DNA of 7,914 nucleotides. It comes from Pseudohongiella sp. (GTDB lineage: Bacteria > Pseudomonadota > Gammaproteobacteria > Pseudomonadales > Pseudohongiellaceae). Positions 1-6,173 of this stretch are shown piece after piece. Below the pieces are notes generated by a model. It had not been told where the DNA came from. It worked only from the letters and a program-made list of their open reading frames with translations, and did no database searches. The translations under genes and the position numbers were made by a program. The number at the start of each line of letters is the position of its first letter. The first letter of the stretch is position 1. Location: NCBI GenBank assembly GCA_030652635.1, contig JAUSPW010000437.1, forward strand, positions 1-7,914, written 5' to 3'.

Positions 1-2148
1 GATGTCTTTGTGGAACAGTGACACAGTCAGGTTGTCACCATTGTCAAAAAACAACTCGGTTCGCAGATCAATATGGTCGATCTCAGAGAACTTCAGATTC
101 GGGTTACCCTGTACACGGTCATTCAACTCCGGGTCGATAAACTGGATGTCAGCAAACTCGCGCAGATCCGGGCGCACCACGGTTTTACCGTAACCAAGCC
201 TGATCTGGAAATTATCCGTGCCAAACAAACCATCTCGCATGTAGGTCAGCGCTGCTGCCGGATAAAAATCATCTTCACGCAGGGCATAGTTCTGATCGGG
301 CTGGTTCATCTGCGCGATGATGGCATTGAGTGAATCGCCTGTGTAATCAAGCAGATCGAGTGGCAACACGCCGCGGGAGAAGTCTTCCCATCGCAGGCCT
401 GCCGTTACTCGCCAGTTATCCATAAAAAACGCATCGACAGAACCAAAGGCGGCAGCCTTGGTCTCACCGGCGATATAACTTTCTGTGCCGAAATTGGAGC
501 CCATGCTGAGGAAAAAGCCATTGGTCAGATCCTGCAGATTCTGGTCACCAAACACTTGAGAAGGCAGACCATCACGACCGACGGCGCCCATCACAATGTT
601 GGCGGTGTAACCATAATATTCGCGCGCCTTGTTGCTGCGATTATAGCCACCACTGATGGTGCCATTGGTGAATCCGAGATCAAACTGCGCATCAACCTGA
701 TAACCCATGCTCTCTACCGTATCCTCAAGATCAAGGAAGGAAAACTGCGCAGAGGAACCGGTGTTGACTTGCGTGAGCAACACTTGATTGGTTGCCGGAT
801 TTAACAGGTTAGTAGCCTGAACAGACGTACCGTTAGGCACACTGGTGCCCGCCCGCGCATCTGAATAGAACCAGTTCACATCGATGCCGGTAATGGATTC
901 CATAAAATCCGGGAAACCAAAGCGATCCAGATCGTAACGTTCAAATCGGTGCTCGCCGGTCAACTGGTGTACTTCCAGCTCACGTTTTTCAAGACGCGTT
1001 TCATTGGTGCGACGCTGACGTCCACCAGCCTGCTGGAAGTCGGGGTTAAATCCGAGCACGATCGACGACAGGTCTTCATCGTCCTGCAACAGATAGCTGT
1101 TGGTACCGATTGTGTGTCGGTCCTGCCAGGTTGCGCTGAGATTGACCGCAGCCGTCATGCTTTCATTGGTGAATGTGCGGCGAGTATCACTGAACGACTC
1201 TTCCGGATTAGAAAATGTACGTTCAAATTGATCGGCGTTGCGGGTTGACTCGCCAATGCCAACACTGGCCAACGCACCGACCGACAGGTCATTGGTGACA
1301 TCCCAGGCGTTGCCTGCAGTCACAGAAAAATTGGTGTCTGGCTTCAAAGAACGCTCGGCTTCGATACCGATATCGCGATTCAGTGCACGCATCAGATCAC
1401 GGTTGATCTGAATGCCGGTCGCTTGCTGTGCAGCGGTCGGCGTGCCAACGCCGGGAAATTCAAAACGTGTGATATTGGATGGGCTGATATCACCCTGATA
1501 CTTGTTAATCGCATCGCGGATTGACGCAGGCATATCGCCCTGATCACCCAGGTTTCGCAAACCTTTGCCTGAACTCTCAGAGTCCCAGCCCGTGCCCACT
1601 GACACATCAAACACCAGATCATCCGGTGTGCCACGTGTGCGAATATCAACATTACCGCCACCAAATGCAGCAGGCTGATCAGCAGAGTAGGCCTTGTGGA
1701 TTTTCACGGACTCAAGAATCGAGGCCGGAATGTAGTCCAATGGAATCACGTTGCGACTGAGTTCGGGTGACGGAATCTCGGCACCATTCAATGTGGCACT
1801 GGAGTAACGTTCACCAAGACCGCGCACATAAATGTATTTGCCATCCACGAGCGTCAGCCCGGTTACCCGACGCAGCGCCATGGCGACATCTGAGTCACCT
1901 GCGCGGGAGATCTGCTCCACGCCAACAATCTCGGCAGCAAACGGCTGTTCAACACGCTCCATCACAATCGAACGTGCAGCGTCGCGTAATCGCCCCATCA
2001 CCACAATTTCATCAATTTGTGGCGGTGCAACCTGGGTCGCGCCAGCATCCTGAGCCAACACTACTGAAGGAAACAAAGTTGGGCCTGCCACTATCAGGGC
2101 CACCGCCAACGCCAGTTCTCGCTTCTGCCAATTCAACGTTTTTTTCAT
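1..2148 (-). CDS. TonB-dependent outer-membrane receptor (C-terminus beyond window)
   Basis: Active-transport receptor of the outer membrane, energised by TonB-ExbB-ExbD. The reverse strand translates without a stop from ATG at 2148 to the window edge, 716 codons. Residues 1-32 form a signal peptide (basic start, hydrophobic LALAVALIVAG, cleavage likely after VLA-32). A TonB-box-like DEIVVMG sits at 46-52, right after a short linker, so there is no STN signalling domain and no carboxypeptidase-like extension. The plug domain spans about 60-172 and contains VRGLGERYSS (108-117), LNGAEIPSPE (120-129), IPASILESVKIHKAYSADQ (140-158) and GGGNVDIRTRG (163-173). Alternating beta-barrel strands follow, for example FGSVDAFFMDNWRVTAGLRWEDF. 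The last visible residues, LFHKDI, resemble a late barrel strand; about 100-250 residues are probably missing. It is the second gene of a probable operon with the lipoprotein upstream. The ligand cannot be read from the sequence. The class is certain; the substrate is unknown. Confidence 0.95.
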   Translation of the reverse strand, partial: MKKTLNWQKRELALAVALIVAGPTLFPSVVLAQDAGATQVAPPQIDEIVVMGRLRDAARSIVMERVEQPFAAEIVGVEQISRAGDSDVAMALRRVTGLTLVDGKYIYVRGLGERYSSATLNGAEIPSPELSRNVIPLDYIPASILESVKIHKAYSADQPAAFGGGNVDIRTRGTPDDLVFDVSVGTGWDSESSGKGLRNLGDQGDMPASIRDAINKYQGDISPSNITRFEFPGVGTPTAAQQATGIQINRDLMRALNRDIGIEAERSLKPDTNFSVTAGNAWDVTNDLSVGALASVGIGESTRNADQFERTFSNPEESFSDTRRTFTNESMTAAVNLSATWQDRHTIGTNSYLLQDDEDLSSIVLGFNPDFQQAGGRQRRTNETRLEKRELEVHQLTGEHRFERYDLDRFGFPDFMESITGIDVNWFYSDARAGTSVPNGTSVQATNLLNPATNQVLLTQVNTGSSAQFSFLDLEDTVESMGYQVDAQFDLGFTNGTISGGYNRSNKAREYYGYTANIVMGAVGRDGLPSQVFGDQNLQDLTNGFFLSMGSNFGTESYIAGETKAAAFGSVDAFFMDNWRVTAGLRWEDFSRGVLPLDLLDYTGDSLNAIIAQMNQPDQNYALREDDFYPAAALTYMRDGLFGTDNFQIRLGYGKTVVRPDLREFADIQFIDPELNDRVQGNPNLKFSEIDHIDLRTELFFDNGDNLTVSLFHKDI

Positions 2149-2185
2149 GATATCAATCCGTTTCCGTCAATTTTCTCAAGCCAGC

Positions 2186-2216
2186 GCGGGGATAAGACCT
2201 GGTGCCTTATCCCCGC
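2186..2216 (-). other. Intra-operon hairpin between lipoprotein and receptor genes
   Basis: A perfect 11-bp inverted repeat (GCGGGGATAAG / CTTATCCCCGC) with a 9-nt loop lies in the 104-bp gap after the lipoprotein stop and before the receptor start. On the minus strand the hairpin is followed by GCTGGCTTGAG, with no U-tract, so it is not a canonical intrinsic terminator. On the plus strand it is followed by TTGTTTACTT, which is only mildly T-rich. Likely roles are a transcript-end stabiliser or processing site giving more lipoprotein than receptor, or a weak attenuator. Confidence 0.6.
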
Positions 2217-2252
2217 TTGTTTACTTGATCTCAAACCTCACAAGCGTGGGTA

Positions 2253-3902
2253 TTACAGACCAGTCGTCCAGCCGGACACCCAGTCTTGACCTGTTTTTAC
2301 CGCACCGATGAAGTCAACCGCGTCAAAGAACGAACTGCTGCCTGCTGAACCAAGTGACGGAACCGCTGCTGCTGCGAAGTCATCACGCAGACGGCTGACG
2401 TCGAATACCGGCACAGTGATCGCAGCACCTGCTGCAGTTGTCATGGCGGGGGCAGTGATGTAAGCACGTGGATTGGTAGGGCTCAGGCCGGTGATAACGG
2501 TTGCCGGCAGATTGGCGGTTGCATCAACAACGGCATTACCACTGGTGACCCACCAGTTACGAATATCCAATCCAGCGCTTGAAGCGATTTTCAGCGCTTC
2601 AGTACACGCTACGACGTTGCCAGAGGCCACTGAGAAACCAGACTGCACACCAGCGACAGTTTGAGCGTGTTCAATTTCCATACACTCTTGACTCGCCATG
2701 CCAGTGGCATTGGAGGTGATGATGGAGTTGTACATTTCGAAGTAAGAACCTTCGCGGAACAGAGGGCCTTCTGCATCACCTTTTGAACTGGGCGCAGTGC
2801 CTGCGTTAGTCCTGACATTAGATGTGATACAAGTCATATTTGAGATACGACCTTTGGTGAAAGGCGCAATATTGTCTGGCAGGGTATCACCGGTGTTATC
2901 TGCTTCGATGCATCGGTTAGAGCCAGAGGTCTGCACAATCAGTGCGAACTGAATATCACCTACCCAACCTTCTGAGAAGTCGATTGAGTCATCACCTACG
3001 TTGACGTTAACGGTGTACTTCAGATCAACCGCGCCCCCAAACATTTCGATGCCGTCGTCCAATGTGGTGTACGTCTGCACGTATTCCAGCGTCGTGCCAG
3101 CACCCACGCCGTTCAGCGTCAAGCCATTCAATTCATTGCCGTCGACGACTTCATAACCGGCATGACGAATCTGCACATAACGCAGGATGCCAGAGTTCTC
3201 GGCGTTATTGTTTCCGCCGTAGCTGGCCGGGCGGCCTTCTGCGGTGACGTGGCAATTGTGCACGTTGTTTGACGTTGCAGCACGATCAGCATCGGTGCAC
3301 TTGTTGGTAATACCGTTGCCATTGATCTGTACACCGCCCCACAGACCACGATCAGCCTGAGTTGCCTGACCATCACGCAGATCTTTGACAGCGCTGAAAA
3401 TAATCGGCGCCTGACGGGTACCGTCAGCGATGATACGTGAACCCCGCGCAACACGCAGATAGTCTTCCGGATTCTGGAAGGCGATGCGTGAACCCGCACC
3501 AATGGTCAAACTGGGGCCTTCGCCATCCTGAGGAATGCGCACACCCTGCGCTGCAGAGTTGGCGTTCACGTCACGACCAACAAACAAGCTGTCCTGAAAA
3601 ATATGCAGGCCATTGTTTGGCAGTGCATTGATGACCAGATCCGTGGTCAGTGGGCGGGTGTCGCTCACAAAGGTATTGGAGTAGGTGCAATTATTACCGG
3701 CAAACGCGCCCTGAACTGCCTGGCCTGATACTGTGTAGCTTGCACAAGGATTCACGACTGCAACTGGACCGGGAGGATTGGTCACCGTGGAGTTATTGGA
3801 GTTGGCGACGGACGTTGTTGGCGCCAGTGTCACTCCACCACCATCACACGCGGTTACGGCTGCTGCGAGCAGGCTGACACTGAACAGGGTCTTGATGTTC
3901 AT
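2253..3902 (-). CDS. Exported beta-helix-like lipoprotein, probable partner of the adjacent TonB-dependent receptor
   Basis: A 549-residue lipoprotein. I place the start at ATG 3902 because AAGGAG lies 11 nt upstream (3914-3919) and the signal peptide begins there; a TTG 30 bp further upstream is in frame but would put that ribosome site inside the gene. Signal peptide MNIKTLFSVSLLAAA is followed by lipobox VTAC, with Cys19 as the lipidated residue. A Ser/Thr/Asn/Pro-rich linker (about 20-50) follows. The main body has short repetitive strands typical of right-handed parallel beta-helices (LTIGAGSRI, VARGSRIIADG, GILRYVQIRHAG, LEYVQTYTTLDDGIEMFGG 272-290, VNVGDDSIDFSEGW 300-313). The C-terminus ends AVDFIGAVKTGQDWVSGW. 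Eight further cysteines (53, 72, 202, 217, 331, 358, 407, 433) could form disulfides. From memory, similar proteins occur beside TonB-dependent receptors in marine Proteobacteria and Bacteroidetes, often as 'hypothetical' or misnamed 'multidrug transporter'. I infer a surface or periplasmic ligand-binding role; no enzymatic motif is visible. Confidence 0.9.
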   Translation of the reverse strand: MNIKTLFSVSLLAAAVTACDGGGVTLAPTTSVANSNNSTVTNPPGPVAVVNPCASYTVSGQAVQGAFAGNNCTYSNTFVSDTRPLTTDLVINALPNNGLHIFQDSLFVGRDVNANSAAQGVRIPQDGEGPSLTIGAGSRIAFQNPEDYLRVARGSRIIADGTRQAPIIFSAVKDLRDGQATQADRGLWGGVQINGNGITNKCTDADRAATSNNVHNCHVTAEGRPASYGGNNNAENSGILRYVQIRHAGYEVVDGNELNGLTLNGVGAGTTLEYVQTYTTLDDGIEMFGGAVDLKYTVNVNVGDDSIDFSEGWVGDIQFALIVQTSGSNRCIEADNTGDTLPDNIAPFTKGRISNMTCITSNVRTNAGTAPSSKGDAEGPLFREGSYFEMYNSIITSNATGMASQECMEIEHAQTVAGVQSGFSVASGNVVACTEALKIASSAGLDIRNWWVTSGNAVVDATANLPATVITGLSPTNPRAYITAPAMTTAAGAAITVPVFDVSRLRDDFAAAAVPSLGSAGSSSFFDAVDFIGAVKTGQDWVSGWTTGL

Positions 3903-3913
3903 TTTTGGTATAT

Positions 3914-3919
3914 CTCCTT
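3914..3919 (-). promoter_or_regulatory. Ribosome binding site that fixes the lipoprotein start
   Basis: AAGGAG on the minus strand lies 11 nt before ATG 3902. It is the only strong Shine-Dalgarno sequence near the N-terminus. It favours the ATG that begins the signal peptide over the in-frame TTG at 3932, which would place this site inside the coding region. Confidence 0.8.
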
Positions 3920-4032
3920 GTCTGGATTTCAATTCTCAGTCGATTCATGTGGTCGGGTCGGTTAAAGTGCCGACACAGACTTAAAACGTGCGTGCCCCGA
4001 TGGCACTGGACGCCATTACGACGCGGTGCGAT

Positions 4033-4038
4033 ATTGTT
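4033..4038 (-). promoter_or_regulatory. Candidate -10 element for the lipoprotein-receptor operon
   Basis: AACAAT on the minus strand matches TATAAT at 4 of 6 positions. It is separated from the end of the Pho-box-like repeats by 11 nt, the spacing expected for a PhoB-dependent promoter. Transcription would begin near 4026 and leave a leader of about 120 nt. The leader contains two small hairpins, one with arms 3992-3996 / 4002-4006 and one with arms 3957-3961 / 3970-3974, of unknown meaning. Confidence 0.4.
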
Positions 4039-4049
4039 GCCCGCAGCGC

Positions 4050-4078
4050 GTGACAGATTGGTGACGAAAGAATGACCT
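4050..4078 (-). promoter_or_regulatory. Putative PhoB box (three 11-bp direct repeats)
   Basis: Read on the minus strand, GTCA occurs three times at exact 11-bp spacing (plus-strand TGAC at 4051, 4062 and 4073), with a fourth GTCA 6 bp further upstream (4079). The promoter-proximal 18 bp, TCGTCACCAATCTGTCAC (4067-4050), match the known Pho-box consensus (CTGTCAT, four A/T, CTGTCAY) at 14 of 18 positions, including the whole last repeat CTGTCAC. A -10-like hexamer starts 11 nt after it, the geometry of PhoB-activated promoters that lack a -35. It faces the lipoprotein-receptor operon. PhoB control is inferred by motif only. Confidence 0.55.
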
Positions 4079-4106
4079 TGACAAGTTAAGGACTCCAAAT
4101 TAATAA
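4078..4106 (+). promoter_or_regulatory. Candidate sigma-70 promoter for the persulfide dioxygenase gene
   Basis: A perfect TTGACA (4078-4083) is followed after 17 nt by TAATAA (4101-4106), which matches TATAAT at only 3 of 6 positions, inside an A+T-rich stretch (about 4096-4140). The leader to the start at 4219 would be about 105 nt. The -35 touches the distal end of the Pho-box-like repeats, so PhoB bound for the opposite operon could interfere with this promoter. Confidence 0.35.
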
Positions 4107-4172
4107 CTCTTAAAAAACAATAAATTAAGAAATAAAACTGACAAGTTTGGAGATATCTTTTAGTGATTTTTG

Positions 4173-4186
4173 TGACAATACTGTCA
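4173..4186. promoter_or_regulatory. Palindrome TGACA-N4-TGTCA, possible operator
   Basis: TGACAATACTGTCA has 5-bp arms around a 4-bp spacer. It sits 32 bp before the persulfide dioxygenase start and downstream of its candidate promoter. The position suits a repressor site. Persulfide dioxygenase genes are often controlled by persulfide sensors (BigR/SqrR, CstR or FisR types), but no known consensus is recognised here. Confidence 0.35.
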
Positions 4187-4218
4187 TCTTTGGGAAAAAA
4201 ATTTGAGGTAAGAGCACC

Positions 4219-5259
4219 ATGATTTTTCGTCAGCTTTACGATGCTGTTTCGTCGACTTATACCTACTTGCTTGCTGACGAGGTCACGCGAGAAGCTCTGT
4301 TGATCGACCCGGTGTATGAGCAATTGCACCGCGATCTAGCCCTGCTCCGTGAGCTCAATCTCACCCTGAAATTGGTATTGGACACCCACGCCCATGCCGA
4401 TCACGTCACGGCTGCATGGATACTGAAACAAAAGACCGGCTGCCAGATTGCGCTTGCTGCGTCTGTCGGCGCACACAACGTAGATATCCCCTTGAGTGAT
4501 GGTGATTTGATTGGTGTAGCCGGCGTCAGTCTGGAAGTTCGTGCAACCCCAGGTCACACCGAAGGCTGTCTGAGTTATGTGTTGGCCGACCGCAGCATGG
4601 TATTTACTGGAGATACGCTGCTGATTCGGGGCTGCGGCCGCAGTGACTTTCAGCAGGGTGATGCGGCGCGGCTGTATCATTCCATCACCGGTCAGATATT
4701 TGTATTGCCCGATGACTGCGCCATTTATCCTGCACATGACTACAACGGACGCACGCGCTCGTCAGTGGCTGAAGAGAAGATGCACAACCCCAGAGTCGGC
4801 GGCAATGCCAACGAGCGTGACTTTGTGCAGTACATGAACGCCATGCAACTGCCGCACCCTAAAAAGATCGACGAAGCCTTACCGGCCAATATGCGCAGCG
4901 GTATGCCCGCAGATGGCAGACTGCCCGACGAACCAGATTGGGCAGACATTCGTGTCAGTTTTGCGGGCATTCCAGAGGTTGAGCCGGAGTGGGTGATACA
5001 GAATCAGCCATCGGTCACCATACTGGATGTGCGTGACGCCGATGAATTAGATGAGTCATTGGCAAGCCTGCATAATCTGTTGCACATACCGCTGGCTGAG
5101 TTGCGGGCACGTGTCAACGAAGTACCTAAAGACAAACCGGTGGTAACGCTGTGCCGATCTGGAAAACGCTCGTCGCTGGCGATAGGCATTCTGAAAGCAG
5201 CCGGCCATGAGCAACTGGCCAATATCCATGGCGGTATATTGCATTGGCATCAACACTGA
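4219..5259 (+). CDS. Persulfide dioxygenase-rhodanese fusion protein
   Basis: A 346-residue cytoplasmic enzyme of sulfide and persulfide detoxification. The N-terminal two thirds is an ETHE1-type metallo-beta-lactamase fold that oxidises glutathione persulfide with O2 to sulfite and glutathione. THAHADH (56-62), His113 (ATPGHT) and Asp132 (TGDTLLIRGCGR) reproduce the ETHE1 iron-ligand spacing (first His +56 His, +75 Asp). Arg141 in GRSDFQ corresponds to the glutathione-contacting arginine, and PAHD (171-174) is the usual glyoxalase II-like motif. The C-terminal rhodanese domain (about 252-346) has ILDVRD (268-273) and the active loop CRSGKRS with catalytic Cys312, which moves sulfane sulfur. 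This architecture matches the known PDO-rhodanese fusions (PRF, CstB-like). GAGG lies 10 nt before the ATG. No signal peptide is visible. It is transcribed divergently from the receptor operon. Glyoxalase II is the main alternative and is disfavoured by RSDFQ, the fusion and the single-iron ligand pattern. Confidence 0.93.
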   Translation: MIFRQLYDAVSSTYTYLLADEVTREALLIDPVYEQLHRDLALLRELNLTLKLVLDTHAHADHVTAAWILKQKTGCQIALAASVGAHNVDIPLSDGDLIGVAGVSLEVRATPGHTEGCLSYVLADRSMVFTGDTLLIRGCGRSDFQQGDAARLYHSITGQIFVLPDDCAIYPAHDYNGRTRSSVAEEKMHNPRVGGNANERDFVQYMNAMQLPHPKKIDEALPANMRSGMPADGRLPDEPDWADIRVSFAGIPEVEPEWVIQNQPSVTILDVRDADELDESLASLHNLLHIPLAELRARVNEVPKDKPVVTLCRSGKRSSLAIGILKAAGHEQLANIHGGILHWHQH

Positions 5260-5275
5260 GTGTGTTCAGCATAAG

Positions 5276-5294
5276 TTAAGACTGGCAGTCTTAA
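5276..5294 (+). terminator. Inverted repeat after the dioxygenase gene, possible weak terminator
   Basis: TTAAGACTGGCAGTCTTAA forms a perfect 8-bp stem with a 3-nt loop and begins 17 nt after the dioxygenase stop codon. The following bases (TCTGATCCC) are not a T-tract, so intrinsic termination would be weak. A symmetric operator for the next gene is the main alternative. Confidence 0.35.
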
Positions 5295-5299
5295 TCTGA

Positions 5300-5335
5300 T
5301 CCCGAGTAATCCGAACACATCGGACGGAATCGGGA
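5300..5335 (+). other. Leader hairpin that pairs with the ribosome site of the MORN-like gene
   Basis: TCCCGA (5300-5305) can pair with TCGGGA (5330-5335), and inside it TCCGA (5310-5314) with TCGGA (5320-5324) around an ACACA loop. The distal arm covers most of GGGAG (5332-5336), the only Shine-Dalgarno candidate for ATG 5346. Folding would limit translation of that gene. This is a hand-drawn pairing with internal loops, not a computed fold. Confidence 0.35.
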
Positions 5336-5345
5336 GATCACACAC

Positions 5346-6173
5346 ATGTTGAACTTAAAACACATTGGCCTCAGTACAGCCTTATTACTTTCTACACTGG
5401 GCTCTGCGCTGCTCACCTCCAGCGCAAACGCTTATAGCTCGGCAGTATCAAGCAGTTGTGCCAGCCTCGAATTTATGGCTAAGCTGCTTGAGCTGAACGC
5501 CTTGCTGCCGGCCGGGCGCGACAATCAAAGTGATTTGTTGGCCATGCGTGAACATATGCTGGAACTCAATCGCCTGGCTTGCCAACCGGTGCTGTTAAGT
5601 GAGACAGCCCGCTTTAACAGTCGCTACCCCAATGGGCGACGTGTCTCTACCGACCTCTATGAGAGCGCCTGGCTGTTTCCAAACGGGCAAGTGTTTACTT
5701 CGCGCGCAGGCCGTGACACCACTCTCTATTACCCAAATGGTCAAGTGATGGCGCACCGCTGGATGCGCGGGGGTCAGAGTATCTACTGGCCCAATGGCAA
5801 TCCGGCGACGTTCAGTTTTCGCACCATCAATGAACCCTGGTATTACCCGGACGGTCACATCGTGACTTACCTGGCCGGTGTTAAAGGTGCACGCTGGTTC
5901 TACCCGTTCGCCCGCCTCGATGGATTGGTTGGCCAAGAATTGATTTCCAGTGACTGGGGCAAAGACGGTGAGTACGTCAATCTGATTCAATACACGGATC
6001 GCGGCATGATGTATATGAAGCGCGAACGCATCCGCGACAAACTGGTGCTGTCAGATGAAGAATTGCTGGATGTTCCGGGTGTGTTGTTGATGATCACGCG
6101 TATGTATCAGGCGCCAGATGATGCCAGGCTGTTTATCCCAGGCGACGGCAGCATCACCGGCAGCCCGTGGTGA
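5346..6173 (+). CDS. Secreted or periplasmic protein with YPNG MORN-like repeats, function unknown
   Basis: A 275-residue exported protein not assigned to a characterised gene. The first 29 residues are a Sec signal peptide (hydrophobic STALLLSTLGSALL, cleavage after SANA-29). The region about 31-90 looks helical and carries Cys38 and Cys79, which could form a disulfide. A tandem array follows: P-N/D-G at 95, 112, 130, 149 and 168, preceded by aromatic or hydrophobic residues (RY, LF, YY, YW, YY), with periods of 17, 18, 19 and 19 residues and a degenerate sixth start YPF at 186-188. This pattern resembles MORN-type beta-hairpin repeats. The tail (about 195-275) is unrepeated and contains GKDGEYVNLIQYTDRGMMYMKRE. 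There is no lipobox or later membrane segment. GGGAG lies 9 nt before the ATG. It lies downstream of the dioxygenase in the same direction with an 86-bp gap, and its end overlaps the convergent ATPase gene by 20 bp. A structural or binding role is possible. Confidence 0.85.
   Translation: MLNLKHIGLSTALLLSTLGSALLTSSANAYSSAVSSSCASLEFMAKLLELNALLPAGRDNQSDLLAMREHMLELNRLACQPVLLSETARFNSRYPNGRRVSTDLYESAWLFPNGQVFTSRAGRDTTLYYPNGQVMAHRWMRGGQSIYWPNGNPATFSFRTINEPWYYPDGHIVTYLAGVKGARWFYPFARLDGLVGQELISSDWGKDGEYVNLIQYTDRGMMYMKRERIRDKLVLSDEELLDVPGVLLMITRMYQAPDDARLFIPGDGSITGSPW

Noticed and set aside
73..2150. Several plus-strand open frames of 60-127 codons across the receptor gene.
   Set aside because: The minus strand is continuously open here with a full signal peptide, TonB box and plug domain; the plus frames are shadows.
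2186..2216. Canonical intrinsic terminator after the lipoprotein gene.
   Set aside because: No U-tract follows in the transcribed direction, so it was kept only as an intra-operon hairpin.
3903..3919. Ribosome site and spacer resembling the AAGGAGATATACC of common expression vectors, suggesting vector contamination.
   Set aside because: The similarity stops at 13 bases. The flanking sequence is a native-looking leader and a lipoprotein gene, with no promoter, operator or tag sequence of a vector.
3903..3932. Longer lipoprotein with an extra 10 residues from an in-frame TTG at 3932.
   Set aside because: The ribosome site AAGGAG would fall inside the gene, and the signal peptide clearly begins at the ATG ending at 3900.
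4000..4015. Possible sigma-54 promoter (TGGCAC followed by GC) for the dioxygenase gene.
   Set aside because: The distance between the GG and GC elements is 8 nt rather than 10 and the TTGC part is missing.
4336..4737. 133-codon open frame on the minus strand opposite the dioxygenase.
   Set aside because: It is an antisense shadow of a gene with clear catalytic motifs and has no ribosome site or recognisable domain.
4219..5259. Metallo-beta-lactamase antibiotic-resistance gene.
   Set aside because: There is no signal peptide, the iron ligand spacing is that of ETHE1, the glutathione-site Arg141 is present, and a rhodanese domain is fused.
5595..5990. 131-codon minus-strand frame opposite the repeat protein.
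   Set aside because: The plus strand shows a signal peptide and regular YPNG repeats. The opposite frame has no recognisable feature and arises from the repeated codons.
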